A stretch of 46,556 bases of DNA from Clostridia bacterium. Its GTDB lineage: Bacteria; Bacillota; Clostridia; Oscillospirales; CAG-272. The translations under genes were made by a program, and so were the position numbers. Every line of letters starts with the position of its first letter. Positions within the stretch are counted from its first letter, which is position 1. Of this stretch, positions 17,654 through 25,727 are shown piece by piece. The notes beneath the pieces are model-generated. The model was not told the DNA's origin. It was given only the letters and a program-made list of their open reading frames with translations, and did not search any database. The stretch is taken from contig JAFTPD010000017.1 of NCBI GenBank assembly GCA_017463485.1, forward strand, positions 1 to 46,556. The letters are read 5' to 3'.

Positions 17654-17697
17654 TTGAAAAAATGAGAAAATATGCTATAATAAAATCGTAAGCTTAC
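17654..17697 (+). promoter_or_regulatory. promoter plus palindromic operator candidate of the XRE gene
   Basis: TTGAAA (17654-17659), 16 bp, TATAAT (17676-17681), followed at +1 by the perfect palindrome GTAAGCTTAC (17688-17697). The position suits autorepression by the HTH protein encoded next. Confidence 0.65.
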
Positions 17698-17720
17698 AAA
17701 ATTTATTTTGGAGGTAAGAT

Positions 17721-18827
17721 ATGAACATTAAAATAGGTGCGATTATCAAAAAACTTCGCGTAGAAAATAACATCACACAAGATACTCTTGCCACTGCCAT
17801 AGGGGTGACACCTCAAGCTATATCTCGTTGGGAGTCTGAAGGCGGTTATCCCGATATTGAACTCCTGCCTGCGCTGGCGGATTTCTTCTCAGTTAGTACA
17901 GATGAACTCCTCGGATATAAATTGTCTGAAAGAGAACAAGAGCTCGCCAACATTAAGAAGGAAATGGAGCGCCTTGCAGAAGTTGGTTCTGTTGAAGAGC
18001 GAGTAGCCTATGCAAGAAATGCTTTTGCCTATTATCCGAACGATTATGAGATTCGAGATCATCTTGCGGTGTGCCTGTATTTTGTATGGGAGGAAACGCA
18101 CGATGAGGCGCTTTTCAAGGAGATCGAATCGTTGCTTGGATCGGTAGCCAACGAATGTAACGATGAGAATACACGATACGACGCTATCAATACTCTTATC
18201 ATGCTGTATGGAGACGTCAAACAGTCTGAAAAAGCAAAAGAGTGGGTGAATCGTCTGACACCCATGAAATACTGCCGCGAAATTGCACTATCTAACGGAA
18301 TTGGTGACGGAAAAACCAAATTCTATATTCAGGATGAAATCGATAAACTGGTGGCGAGGCTCGGCAGTGCCATTCAGACACTCGTACTGCATGAAGATCT
18401 TCCAAATGACTTCTCTACATGGAATGATAAAATAGAAATGCTTCGTATTTCTAACCAACTATTTCACATAATCTATGGCGACAATCTTATGTACCATCAC
18501 AACCAGTTATCCTTCAATTATTGGATAATTTCCACCTATCAAATGTCGCTGGGAAAAACGGAGGATGCTTTGGACTCGCTTGAAAAAATGTGCGATCATG
18601 CCGTAGCTTACGATATATCCTATCAGAAGGATCGCGGTAGGAATTTCACATCCTTCTTGGTTGAAACTCAAATCTATCCCGAAAAAAGCAAGGATTTCCA
18701 TGAACTCACAGAGCACACGCAGTGTTACTATAGGCTGGATCGCTTACAGCATGGTCGCTATGACTGTATCCGTCAAGATCCTCGTTTCGTTTCCATTGTT
18801 GAAAAATTGAATCAGTATGCGAAATAA
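17721..18827 (+). CDS. XRE-family transcriptional regulator with helical repeat domain
   Basis: A 368-residue cytoplasmic regulator. Residues 5-60 are a Cro/C1-type helix-turn-helix (IIKKLRVENNITQDTLATAIGVTPQAISRWESEGGYPDIELLPALADFF). Residues 70-360 are all-helical and look like tetratricopeptide-type pairs (VAYARNAFAYYPNDYEIRDH, LGKTEDALDSLEKMCDHAV), the layout of many Clostridia regulators whose C-terminal part senses peptides or proteins. The GGAGG RBS is well placed. The gene is AT-richer than the flanking sigK and ecf genes and sits in a patch of short repeats, which hints at a later arrival. A 10-bp palindrome overlaps its own promoter. The targets are not evident. Confidence 0.85.
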   Translation: MNIKIGAIIKKLRVENNITQDTLATAIGVTPQAISRWESEGGYPDIELLPALADFFSVSTDELLGYKLSEREQELANIKKEMERLAEVGSVEERVAYARNAFAYYPNDYEIRDHLAVCLYFVWEETHDEALFKEIESLLGSVANECNDENTRYDAINTLIMLYGDVKQSEKAKEWVNRLTPMKYCREIALSNGIGDGKTKFYIQDEIDKLVARLGSAIQTLVLHEDLPNDFSTWNDKIEMLRISNQLFHIIYGDNLMYHHNQLSFNYWIISTYQMSLGKTEDALDSLEKMCDHAVAYDISYQKDRGRNFTSFLVETQIYPEKSKDFHELTEHTQCYYRLDRLQHGRYDCIRQDPRFVSIVEKLNQYAK

Positions 18828-18836
18828 GTTATCCTC

Positions 18837-18878
18837 GCCCCGCCTCGCGCGGGGCTTCGCTTTTGTGCCCACAAAAGC
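18837..18878 (+). terminator. two adjacent hairpins after the XRE gene
   Basis: GCCCCGC-ctcgc-GCGGGGC (18837-18855) is followed closely by GCTTTTGTG-cc-CACAAAAGC (18859-18878). The first is followed by TTCGCTTTTG, a poor T-run. Together they plausibly end the XRE transcript. Confidence 0.5.
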
Positions 18879-18923
18879 AGTGCTTGTCAGGAAAAGCAGA
18901 TGGACTTTGGGGAAGTACAAATT

Positions 18924-19060
18924 AGAGGCTCCCTCCGGGAGGGAGCTCCCGACGGAGTCGGGTGAGGGAGAGCGCGTTACGATAAAAATAGTGTAAATCT
19001 AACGTTACGCGGGATCCTTCCACCGCTATCGCGGTCCCCCTTCTCCCACAGAAGAAGGCT
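18924..19060. repeat. compound palindromic intergenic repeat
   Basis: Contains GCTCCCTC-cgg-GAGGGAGC (18928-18946), CCCGAC-gga-GTCGGG, a one-mismatch inverted pair CGCGTTACG / CGTTACGCG, and ACCGC-tatc-GCGGT. No coding frame is supported. The nested palindromes resemble the short non-autonomous repeats scattered in gut Clostridia genomes; membership is inferred, as no second copy is in the window. Confidence 0.5.
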
Positions 19061-19125
19061 ATGTTACCTCCCAACAGTACACCTATAAGGTGTAACACAC
19101 TATACCTTGCAGGCAAGGACGTGTG

Positions 19126-19161
19126 AAAAGGAGTACGAACAAAATTGTTAGTACTCCTTTT
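19126..19161. repeat. hairpin with 11-bp stem
   Basis: AAAAGGAGTAC (19126-19136) pairs perfectly with GTACTCCTTTT (19151-19161) around a 14-nt loop. It directly abuts the palindromic element at 19163 and may work as a terminator in either direction. Confidence 0.5.
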
Positions 19162-19162
19162 G

Positions 19163-19242
19163 TCGTAGGGCGGGGGTTCATCTCCCGCCGTTTATTGAAT
19201 TTATGCCGTTTGTAACGGCGGCACCAAGGCACCGCCCTACGA
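19163..19242. repeat. MITE-like palindromic repeat, TCGTAGGGCG family, copy 1
   Basis: An 80-bp element bounded by the perfect 11-bp inverted repeat TCGTAGGGCGG / CCGCCCTACGA, with inner GGCGG/CCGCC arms. A second element with the same TCGTAGGGCG end lies at 26781. Neither copy encodes a protein. Confidence 0.65.
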
Positions 19243-19298
19243 TATTGGGGGCAGGTAAAACCTGCTTTATGGAAGACACCCCTTGGGATGCCTTTCCT

Positions 19299-19916
19299 TT
19301 ATTCCTTGGAAATCACTTTTTTCTGCCAGGAGTGCTTATGGCACTCGGGACACTTCATATATCTGGTGCGACCTGCGTGCATAGCCCAGAAAACGCTTTT
19401 GTAGGACGGCACGTATCTGTGACCGCACTTTCTGCACTGGTAATAGCCTGCCGTCTGCTCAATGCGAAGCGCAAACGCAATGCCGATCATTCCAATAACA
19501 ACTCCAAGCGCTATAAAGCAGATACGCAGCCAGGTCTGCATTTCAAAAAATGCCGCGACGAAGGTAAATCCGAGAAGAATGATGACCGAGAATGTGCCTA
19601 TCAATATCTCAAGCTCCAAAAGCTTTTTGTCTGCTTCTTCCTTCTGCTTTACCATTTCAAGTAGATTTTTCTCCATTTTTTCGTTGTAAATGTTATCATT
19701 CATAGTAACAACCTCCCCACACAATAAATCATTTACTGTAATTTTGAGAATATCACACAGCTCAAGCATAATAGAGGAGTCCGGCATAGCCTTGCCGTTC
19801 TCCCACTTGGATACTGCTCTGTCGGTGATATTCAGCTTTTCCGCCAACTGCGCCTGAGTTAAATTATTTTTGCGGCGGCACTCGGCAATAAATTTTCCAA
19901 TCTTTATCTGGTCCAT
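19299..19916 (-). CDS. XRE-family HTH protein with two membrane helices and a C-terminal zinc ribbon
   Basis: A 205-residue protein. The N-terminal Cro/C1 HTH covers residues 6-60 (KFIAECRRKNNLTQAQLAEKLNITDRAVSKWENG). An acidic/basic coiled stretch of about 75-100 (MEKNLLEMVKQKEEADKKLLELE) leads to two membrane helices (IGTFSVIILLGFTFVAAFF and LRICFIALGVVIGMIGIAFAL), then a zinc ribbon YQCRKCGHRYVP...YMKCPECHKHSW with four Cys. This membrane-tethered regulator layout is common in Clostridia; ligand and targets are unknown. RBS AGGGAGGG precedes the ATG. Its own promoter is weak (TATACT at about 19940, poor -35). Confidence 0.85.
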   Translation of the reverse strand: MDQIKIGKFIAECRRKNNLTQAQLAEKLNITDRAVSKWENGKAMPDSSIMLELCDILKITVNDLLCGEVVTMNDNIYNEKMEKNLLEMVKQKEEADKKLLELEILIGTFSVIILLGFTFVAAFFEMQTWLRICFIALGVVIGMIGIAFALRIEQTAGYYQCRKCGHRYVPSYKSVFWAMHAGRTRYMKCPECHKHSWQKKVISKE

Positions 19917-19970
19917 TTTAATCCCTCCCTTCGCTTAAAGTATAGCTCATATTTTTGCGAAAGTACACAT

Positions 19971-20005
19971 ACCGACGGTTGAATGGGGAGATATCAACCG
20001 TCGGT
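19971..20005. repeat. 12-bp perfect inverted repeat
   Basis: ACCGACGGTTGA (19971-19982) / TCAACCGTCGGT (19994-20005) with an 11-nt loop. It lies between the propeller gene's stop and the upstream region of the HTH gene. It could end the propeller transcript or serve as an operator; no T-run follows on the minus strand. Confidence 0.55.
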
Positions 20006-20019
20006 AGAGTAAATTCATA

Positions 20020-20961
20020 TTATTTTTTGAGGTCGAGCGCGACTATCTTGTCGGCAAAAAAGAATTTGCCGAATATGTACTTGTTGCACGCGCTCTCGGT
20101 AAGAGTAATTACCTTGCCGTCAAGCCAATCCAAACCCTCCGCCATGGCGGGGCCCTTTATCTCACGCTTACAGCCGTTGAGGTAGTAAACGGGCGCGCCG
20201 TCAAGCTCAAGTCCCGAATCAATAGCCTCTGTCTCGCTGTAAACGTAGTAGTAGCTGTCAGCAAGACCGTAGGAGGTGGAGAGAACAACGTCACCGTCGG
20301 GGGTAACGCAGAAGCCCTGTACCTTGTTGCGTATGGAATATATCTTGTCGGGCTGTGTCAGATCGTCGTAGGTGTAGCGCGAAACGATAGCGTAAAATTT
20401 TCCGTCGGGGGTAGTGTAAGGATGCTCTGTTATATAGTTCGTGCCGTCGTGGAATTCTCCAACGTAAAGATGCTCGCCGTCGGCATAAATAAATGAAGCC
20501 TCGTTGTTGACGGGAACTACTTCTTCAAACTCAAGAACGTCGCCGTTCTTTGCGGCAAGCAGGGTGTCGAGGGAAAGAATATTTATTGCCGCGTCATTTG
20601 CAACGTATACCTTATTACCGTCGGTTGCAACACCGCCCGCATGACCGTTGAAAATATCTCCGTCAACCGAAAGGGATACGTAGTAAGAATTATTGTCCTT
20701 GTCGGTGACGTATATGCGGCTTGCGCTGTCGTCCTTCATATAGCCCGAAACGAGTATCTTTCCGCTTGCCTCGTCAGCGCAGATACCCTGGCAAACGAAG
20801 CCGTCGCCAAGACCGGGGTTGGTGCAAACGTCGGTTTTGATAGAGTAGTACTCGGAGTAGATGGCAAATTTCGCGAGGTTAAGTCCCACAAGCACCAAAA
20901 GCACGAGTCCTAGGATAACAATAAGCAGGGATAAAAGGATCTTGATTATCAGTTTTTTCAT
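20020..20961 (-). CDS. membrane-anchored propeller-like protein of unknown function
   Basis: A 313-residue protein with one N-terminal membrane helix (residues 4-28, LIIKILLSLLIVILGLVLLVLVGL) and an extracytoplasmic domain with repeated short beta units: GICADEASGKILVSGY, GGVATDGNKVYVAN, SFIYADGEHLYVGEF, GFCVTPDGDVVLSTS, GLDWLDGKVITLTES. The recurring pattern 'x-ADG/TDG-x-hydrophobic-hydrophobic-V' is that of YncE/NHL-type beta-propeller blades, with about five to six units. No catalytic residues are recognised; a sensor or binding role on the cell surface is a guess. RBS TTAGGAGCTGACT precedes the ATG. A TTGCAT/TACAAT promoter lies 35 bp upstream, so it is probably monocistronic. Confidence 0.7.
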   Translation of the reverse strand: MKKLIIKILLSLLIVILGLVLLVLVGLNLAKFAIYSEYYSIKTDVCTNPGLGDGFVCQGICADEASGKILVSGYMKDDSASRIYVTDKDNNSYYVSLSVDGDIFNGHAGGVATDGNKVYVANDAAINILSLDTLLAAKNGDVLEFEEVVPVNNEASFIYADGEHLYVGEFHDGTNYITEHPYTTPDGKFYAIVSRYTYDDLTQPDKIYSIRNKVQGFCVTPDGDVVLSTSYGLADSYYYVYSETEAIDSGLELDGAPVYYLNGCKREIKGPAMAEGLDWLDGKVITLTESACNKYIFGKFFFADKIVALDLKK

Positions 20962-20995
20962 AGTCAGCTCCTAAAATTCAAAGTATTGTACCATT

Positions 20996-21024
20996 ATTGT
21001 AGCATATTTCTGCACAAAATGCAA
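20996..21024 (-). promoter_or_regulatory. promoter of the propeller-like gene
   Basis: Minus strand: TTGCAT (21019-21024), 17 bp, TACAAT (20996-21001). Confidence 0.7.
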
Positions 21025-21037
21025 ATATTTTTTGCTG

Positions 21038-22051
21038 TTAGTCAGCAGGGTCGCCGATCTCGGGGTAAATTCCCATGACCGTGTCGGACGGGGCTTCAAG
21101 GGATACGTACCACAAAAAGGTTATAACGTCGCCTCCGCCAACTCCGAATACCGTGTAGATGCCGGAGTCGCCCTCCGAGAGAGAATGCACCGAGGTATCC
21201 ACGCGAAGTGTGCTGATGCTGCAGAATTCCGCCGCTATCAGCAGCTCCGTCAGCGGGGAAGTGCTTCCCGATTCGGGGCGGTGAATAAGCTCAATACGGT
21301 AATTTTCCCGCCTGTCTTCAAAGAAAAGATCGGATATGGAATTGATACATCCCAGCTCACCGCCCACCGTCTGTCCGCTCATATTCCGACGAAGCAGGGC
21401 AAAACGGGTGGTGGGGGAATCAACGCCCGAGCGGACGGGAATATCGCACACCGCCGCGATCTTCAAGCGGTATTTTTCAAGCAGACGCAAAAAGCTGTGC
21501 AGCTTGCCCGCCTCCGAGCTTTCAATGGGCAAAAGGCAGTATTCGCACTGACCGTTTACTACCTCGGCGCAGGCGTCCTCAAAGCTGTAAAATTCAGTTG
21601 CGCGACAGCCGTTTATATGAGCCGAAAGCTTCAGATAAGCCTTGCTCGCCAAGTTGCTTTTCATGTAAGCTATGCGTCCTACGGCATCCGAGGGCAAGGG
21701 GGAGTCGCTTGTGGGAAGTGTGAAAAAGCTGCCGTCACGCCAAAGTCGCCCACTGATACGTCGATAGATGTAAAGGCGTTCAAGCAGGTCAAGGTGCTGT
21801 GTCAGGCGTAACAGCTCGCCGTCAGCGTTGTCGTCAGCCGATATTGCTGAACGCAGGGATGTAAGAATACTTTCCGCCGTGTCCTTGTCGTTGTCGCAAT
21901 CGTTACATATCGCGTCGGCAAGCTCGCAAAGATACGCAATTCTTATTTCATCAAGCCCCATCTGCCGCGCGGCAAGCGAGCTGAGATTCTGAAGAACAGT
22001 TCCCGAATCGTAGCCTTGAAGCTCGGGGATATCGGTATTGATGTGGCTCAT
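21038..22051 (-). CDS. prephenate dehydratase-like protein, degenerate, coupled to htpG
   Basis: A 337-residue protein with an all-helical N-terminal part (residues 1-110). Residues 130-220 read like the prephenate dehydratase fold: SKAYLKLS, then SFEDACAEVVNGQCEYCLLP at 156-175 and IESSEAGKL (canonical PIENSSAGSV), then TTRFALL at 214-220, in the place of the catalytic Thr-Arg-Phe motif. The PIEN Asn is Ser, the N-terminal GPEGTFSHQAA loop is not recognisable and no ACT domain follows, so it may be a sensor or a diverged enzyme rather than PheA. The ATG lies 2 nt after the htpG stop (TAATCATG), without its own clear RBS, so it is probably translated by coupling to htpG. The fold call is by eye and moderate. 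Confidence 0.6.
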   Translation of the reverse strand: MSHINTDIPELQGYDSGTVLQNLSSLAARQMGLDEIRIAYLCELADAICNDCDNDKDTAESILTSLRSAISADDNADGELLRLTQHLDLLERLYIYRRISGRLWRDGSFFTLPTSDSPLPSDAVGRIAYMKSNLASKAYLKLSAHINGCRATEFYSFEDACAEVVNGQCEYCLLPIESSEAGKLHSFLRLLEKYRLKIAAVCDIPVRSGVDSPTTRFALLRRNMSGQTVGGELGCINSISDLFFEDRRENYRIELIHRPESGSTSPLTELLIAAEFCSISTLRVDTSVHSLSEGDSGIYTVFGVGGGDVITFLWYVSLEAPSDTVMGIYPEIGDPAD

Positions 22052-22053
22052 GA

Positions 22054-23922
22054 TTATATACGCGACAACAGCTCGAAGCTGCCGTCGAGAAGTCCGTTAA
22101 GCTCGTCTGCCGTCAGCTTGCGCTGTGAGAGCAGAGTGAGTCGATAGATCTGCGAGGCGATAAGCTCGGCTTTGTCCTTGTTATTGTCATCCTCCGCCGC
22201 AGCATAGACCGATAGCTTTTTGATAATGGGAGATGAGGTGTTTAGGGTAAGAGTATATTCCAGCGGGAAGGATGCTATACCGTCCGTGTCGCCGCCCTGC
22301 ATGGAATAGATGCGCATCATTTCCTCCATGCGTCGGGATTGCTCCGATACGGTCAGCATGGCGGGAGTTTTTTCGTTTTTGAAGCTTTGGAACTTGATCG
22401 TCAGCGTGTCATTGTCGGCAACGCGACGGAAGAGTGACGTCAATTCCTCGTCCTCGGCAGAATTCTCCTCGGATTTAAGAACATCAGCAACATCCGAGTC
22501 AATTCGCTGATATTTAACGGACGGCTCGTATCCCTCCATCATCTGCATGAATTGGGAGTCGATAGTCTTGTCAAACAGAGCCACCTTGATGCCCTCTGCC
22601 TCCAGCATGGATATATACTGCGCCTGTGCTTCGCGGTCGGATGCATAGTAGACGGTATTTTCGTGAGTGTCCTTACAGGCTTCAAGGTACTCGGAGGTCT
22701 TTTGAGTCGTGCCGTCGGTCAGCTTTATGAGCAGTGCGTCCTTTGCACGGTCGTAAAACTTGCGGTCACGCATGCAAGCGTACTCAACGAAGGTGCGGAT
22801 GCTGTCCCATATCTTGTCGTAATTTTCGCGGTCGGTGTCGCACATAGCGCACAGCTTGTCCGCAACCTTTTTGGATATGTGAGCAGAAACCTTGGATATA
22901 TAAGCGTTGTTCTGCAAGTAACTGCGGGACACGTTGAGCGGCAGCTCGGGGCAATCCAAAACTCCGCGAAGCATAAACAGATATTCGGGAATGACCTCCT
23001 TGATGTTATCCGCCACGAATACCTGATTGTAGTACAGCTTTACCTGACCGTCAACAGGCTCGTATTCGTTTGTAAATCGGGGGAAATAAAGTATGCCCTT
23101 GAAGTTAAGAGGATAATCCGCGTTGATGTGGATATAGAACAGCGGCTCGCGATAGTCGGAGAATACCTTGCGGTAAAATGCCTTGTATTCCTCGCCGGTA
23201 CATTCGGAGGGCGCTTTCTGCCACAAGGGGTGCGTGTCGTTGATGGGGGAGGAGTCCTTCTCCTCCTCGTCGTCCTCGTTTATAAAACAGATCTCCGTGG
23301 GCATAAAGGAGCAGTATTTGTCAAGCATAGCGCGAATTTTGCCGCTGTCCAGGTACTCGCCCTCCTCCTCGGAAATGTGCATAATGATTTCAGTACCGCG
23401 CTCGGTACGCTCAGAGGAGTACAGCTCGTAGGAGCCGTCTCCGTTGCATACCCAACGGACGGCAAGGGAGTTGGTATATGAGCGCGTTACCACCTCTACT
23501 GTGTCAGCAACCATAAAAGCGGAGTAAAATCCGAGTCCAAAGTGACCTATAATGCCGCCGGGATTTTCGTTTTCACCCTCGTATTTGTTGATAAAATCCA
23601 ATGCTCCCGACAGAGCGATATTGCCGAGATATCGGATAAGCTCCTCCTCGGTCATACCAATACCGTTATCCTCAACTGTGAGCGTGCGAGCGGTCTTGTC
23701 CAGACGGACGGTGATGCGGTATGCGCTCTCATCGTCCTCGATCTGCCCAAGCGAGATAAGACGGCGGTGCTTTGTAACTGCGTCAGCGGCGTTGGAAACT
23801 ATCTCACGGAGAAAAATATCCTTTTCGGAATAAAGCCACTTTTTGATGATGGGGAATATGTGAGCGGTTTCTACTGAAATACCGCCGCGGCTTTTGACGT
23901 TGTTGGGGTTTAAGTTGTCCAT
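22054..23922 (-). CDS. htpG: molecular chaperone HtpG (Hsp90)
   Basis: ATP-dependent cytosolic chaperone of 622 residues. The N-terminal GHKL ATPase has DIFLREIVSNAADAVTKHRR (Asn-Ala-Ala-Asp motif), VEDNGIGMTEEELI and GHFGLGFYSAFMVAD. The middle domain has the catalytic-Arg region LNVSRSYLQNN, and a C-terminal dimerisation domain follows. Length is normal. The start at 23922 (MDNLNPNN) follows GAGAAAGGAAATTTAAA; an in-frame ATG at 23943 would place that RBS inside the coding region. No CIRCE-like operator was seen. It lies 113 bp downstream of the AI-2E-family permease on the same strand, separated by a hairpin, and is directly followed by the prephenate dehydratase-like gene. Confidence 0.95.
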   Translation of the reverse strand: MDNLNPNNVKSRGGISVETAHIFPIIKKWLYSEKDIFLREIVSNAADAVTKHRRLISLGQIEDDESAYRITVRLDKTARTLTVEDNGIGMTEEELIRYLGNIALSGALDFINKYEGENENPGGIIGHFGLGFYSAFMVADTVEVVTRSYTNSLAVRWVCNGDGSYELYSSERTERGTEIIMHISEEEGEYLDSGKIRAMLDKYCSFMPTEICFINEDDEEEKDSSPINDTHPLWQKAPSECTGEEYKAFYRKVFSDYREPLFYIHINADYPLNFKGILYFPRFTNEYEPVDGQVKLYYNQVFVADNIKEVIPEYLFMLRGVLDCPELPLNVSRSYLQNNAYISKVSAHISKKVADKLCAMCDTDRENYDKIWDSIRTFVEYACMRDRKFYDRAKDALLIKLTDGTTQKTSEYLEACKDTHENTVYYASDREAQAQYISMLEAEGIKVALFDKTIDSQFMQMMEGYEPSVKYQRIDSDVADVLKSEENSAEDEELTSLFRRVADNDTLTIKFQSFKNEKTPAMLTVSEQSRRMEEMMRIYSMQGGDTDGIASFPLEYTLTLNTSSPIIKKLSVYAAAEDDNNKDKAELIASQIYRLTLLSQRKLTADELNGLLDGSFELLSRI

Positions 23923-23962
23923 TTTAAATTTCCTTTCTCTCATTTATTCTGCAAATGACATT

Positions 23963-24010
23963 CAAAGCATCCGTTGCCGCAAGTCGAGCTTTTAGGCATA
24001 GGATGCTTTG
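23963..24010 (-). repeat. structured inverted repeat upstream of htpG
   Basis: CAAAGCATCC (23963-23972) / GGATGCTTTG (24001-24010) form a 10-bp stem, extended by TGCC/GGCA and AAG/CTT inside. No T-run follows. It sits between the permease stop and the htpG RBS and may be an attenuator, an mRNA-stability element or an operator. Confidence 0.5.
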
Positions 24011-24035
24011 ACATAAGTTTTTTAATTTACGGTCA

Positions 24036-25583
24036 TTACTCGGTCTTTTCGTCCTCCGAAGCTTGCTCCTCGGCGGTGACGTCTGACTGAATATTTTCAG
24101 CTTCAACGTCTGCGGCAGATGCGCTCTCGTCTGCGTGGCACTCACCTTGCTCGGACTCGTCGGTAGCGCTTGCGACGTTTGTAGCCTTGAAGAATTTACT
24201 GCGAAGCTTGTCTACGTGTACCTTCAGCTTGCTGTGCTCGTAACGGTAGCGGATACCCGAATGCTCGTAGTAGACCTCGCGCTCCGCATCATTGATAGCG
24301 TTTGACGGATAATAGTCTACCGTGTCTGTCGATTCGCCGCGTTCAAGCAGCTTGGATTCAATAATTCTCTTTACCAGCTCTACGAAAACGGAGAACAGCG
24401 GAACGCCGATTATCATACCGAATATGCCCCACAGGCTACCCGCGATAATAATGGATATGATGATGCACAGCGAGCTGACGCCCGTGTTGTCGCCCGTAAT
24501 CTTGGGGTAGATGATGTTTCCGTCTATCTGCTGAATTATCAGAATAAGGATAAGGAACAGCAACGCCTTTGAAGGATTGGAGATAAGCACGATAAAGAAT
24601 GCGGGAATACCGCCGATAAACGGACCGAATACGGGGATAACGTTTGTCATGGCGATAATAGACGCGATAAGAATGTTATACGGAGATATCTCAAATATCG
24701 AGAATATAACGAAGGAGAGTATACCTACGATAATGGCGTCAACCAGCATACCGTACAGATAACCGCCGAAGCAACGGCTGGTAAGACGGGTGATCTCGTT
24801 TATTTTAAGATTGGTTTTCTTTGTGAAAACGGCTCTGCGGAACTTGCGTATCTGTGCCGTGCGCTTTTCTCTTGAAATAAGAATATAGAACGCGATAAAT
24901 ATACCCAGCAGTACGTTCTTAACAGCGTTGAAAAGTGCGATCAGCGCGTCAAACGTACCGCCAACGATATTATCGGTCACATCAGTTTCGGTAAGGAAAT
25001 TAAGTATGGTGCGGAGCAGATCCTCCGTAGTTCCAAGCACGTCGCGGAGCATATCCATATTGATGTATTCCTTGACCTCGTCAGCCATGCCCGATCCGTT
25101 ATCTCCAAACGCGCCGACAACGGAATTGATTATGTTGTTTATGAATGCAAACAGACCGCTCAGATAGGTTTCATAGTTTGCAATAAGCTCGCTGATGCTG
25201 TCAATCAGCTCGGGGATAATAAGGAATCCTACGGCAACCACGATACCCAACGCCGTAAGCAGGGTAAGAGCTATGGAAATGCCGCGCCGTGTTCCTTGGT
25301 TTTTCATTTTTCTGAATATTCTGTACTCGTACATATTCAGAATGGGATTGCACAGATATGCAATTATCACGCCTATGATAATGGGGGAGAGTATCTCCAT
25401 GACAGTATCAATGAATGCGCTGAATCTATCGCTGAACGCAATGATAAACAGCGCAAATGCGATAATTGCTATTATTGCAGTCAGGATAAGCTTGTTATCC
25501 TTTACCCGCTGCCAGAAGCTTTTTTCTCGCACGTCCCCGCGCGGCTGCTGCTCGTCCTTTTGGGTGGTCTTTTCTTCATCCAT
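24036..25583 (-). CDS. AI-2E family transporter (TqsA/YdiK/PerM-type permease)
   Basis: A 515-residue polytopic membrane protein with the family pattern: two early helices (LILTAIIAIIAFALFIIAF; IIIGVIIAYLCNPILNMYEY), a long soluble insert (about 150-215) and a C-terminal bundle with NVIPVFGPFIGGIPAFF and the DGNIIYPKITGDNTG block. Members export small molecules, and some act as Na+/Li+-H+ antiporters; the name does not prove AI-2 transport. Unusual is a cytosolic tail of about 100 residues ending in an acidic stretch (TAEEQASEDEKTE); typical members end near 350-380. The RBS GGTG is weak. The leader holds GTCGTGC/GCACGAC, a 7-bp hairpin, between a better AAAGGAG and the start. Confidence 0.88.
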   Translation of the reverse strand: MDEEKTTQKDEQQPRGDVREKSFWQRVKDNKLILTAIIAIIAFALFIIAFSDRFSAFIDTVMEILSPIIIGVIIAYLCNPILNMYEYRIFRKMKNQGTRRGISIALTLLTALGIVVAVGFLIIPELIDSISELIANYETYLSGLFAFINNIINSVVGAFGDNGSGMADEVKEYINMDMLRDVLGTTEDLLRTILNFLTETDVTDNIVGGTFDALIALFNAVKNVLLGIFIAFYILISREKRTAQIRKFRRAVFTKKTNLKINEITRLTSRCFGGYLYGMLVDAIIVGILSFVIFSIFEISPYNILIASIIAMTNVIPVFGPFIGGIPAFFIVLISNPSKALLFLILILIIQQIDGNIIYPKITGDNTGVSSLCIIISIIIAGSLWGIFGMIIGVPLFSVFVELVKRIIESKLLERGESTDTVDYYPSNAINDAEREVYYEHSGIRYRYEHSKLKVHVDKLRSKFFKATNVASATDESEQGECHADESASAADVEAENIQSDVTAEEQASEDEKTE

Positions 25584-25645
25584 AATATTTTCACCGTCGT
25601 GCCGAGATATACCGCACGACTCCTTTATATATTAATCTTTAATAT

Positions 25646-25674
25646 ATTATAACTCCATCTCCGCCTTTCGTCAA
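25646..25674 (-). promoter_or_regulatory. promoter of the AI-2E-family permease (and possibly htpG)
   Basis: Minus strand: TTGACG (25669-25674), 17 bp, TATAAT (25646-25651). Confidence 0.88.
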
Positions 25675-25727
25675 GGGCTTTTGTTCAATTCTGCACACCG
25701 CGCGGGAAATTTTTTTGCCCTCGCGTG

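Noticed and set aside
19163-19242. CRISPR-like or att-site reading of the TCGTAGGGCG palindromes.
   Set aside because: There is no regular spacer array, no cas genes and no integrase nearby; the copies are single and palindromic.
22552-23481. A 309-codon plus-strand frame opposite htpG, and similar long frames opposite the ABC transporter, ecfA and pot genes.
   Set aside because: They are antisense shadows of well-supported genes, with no RBS and no domain signal.
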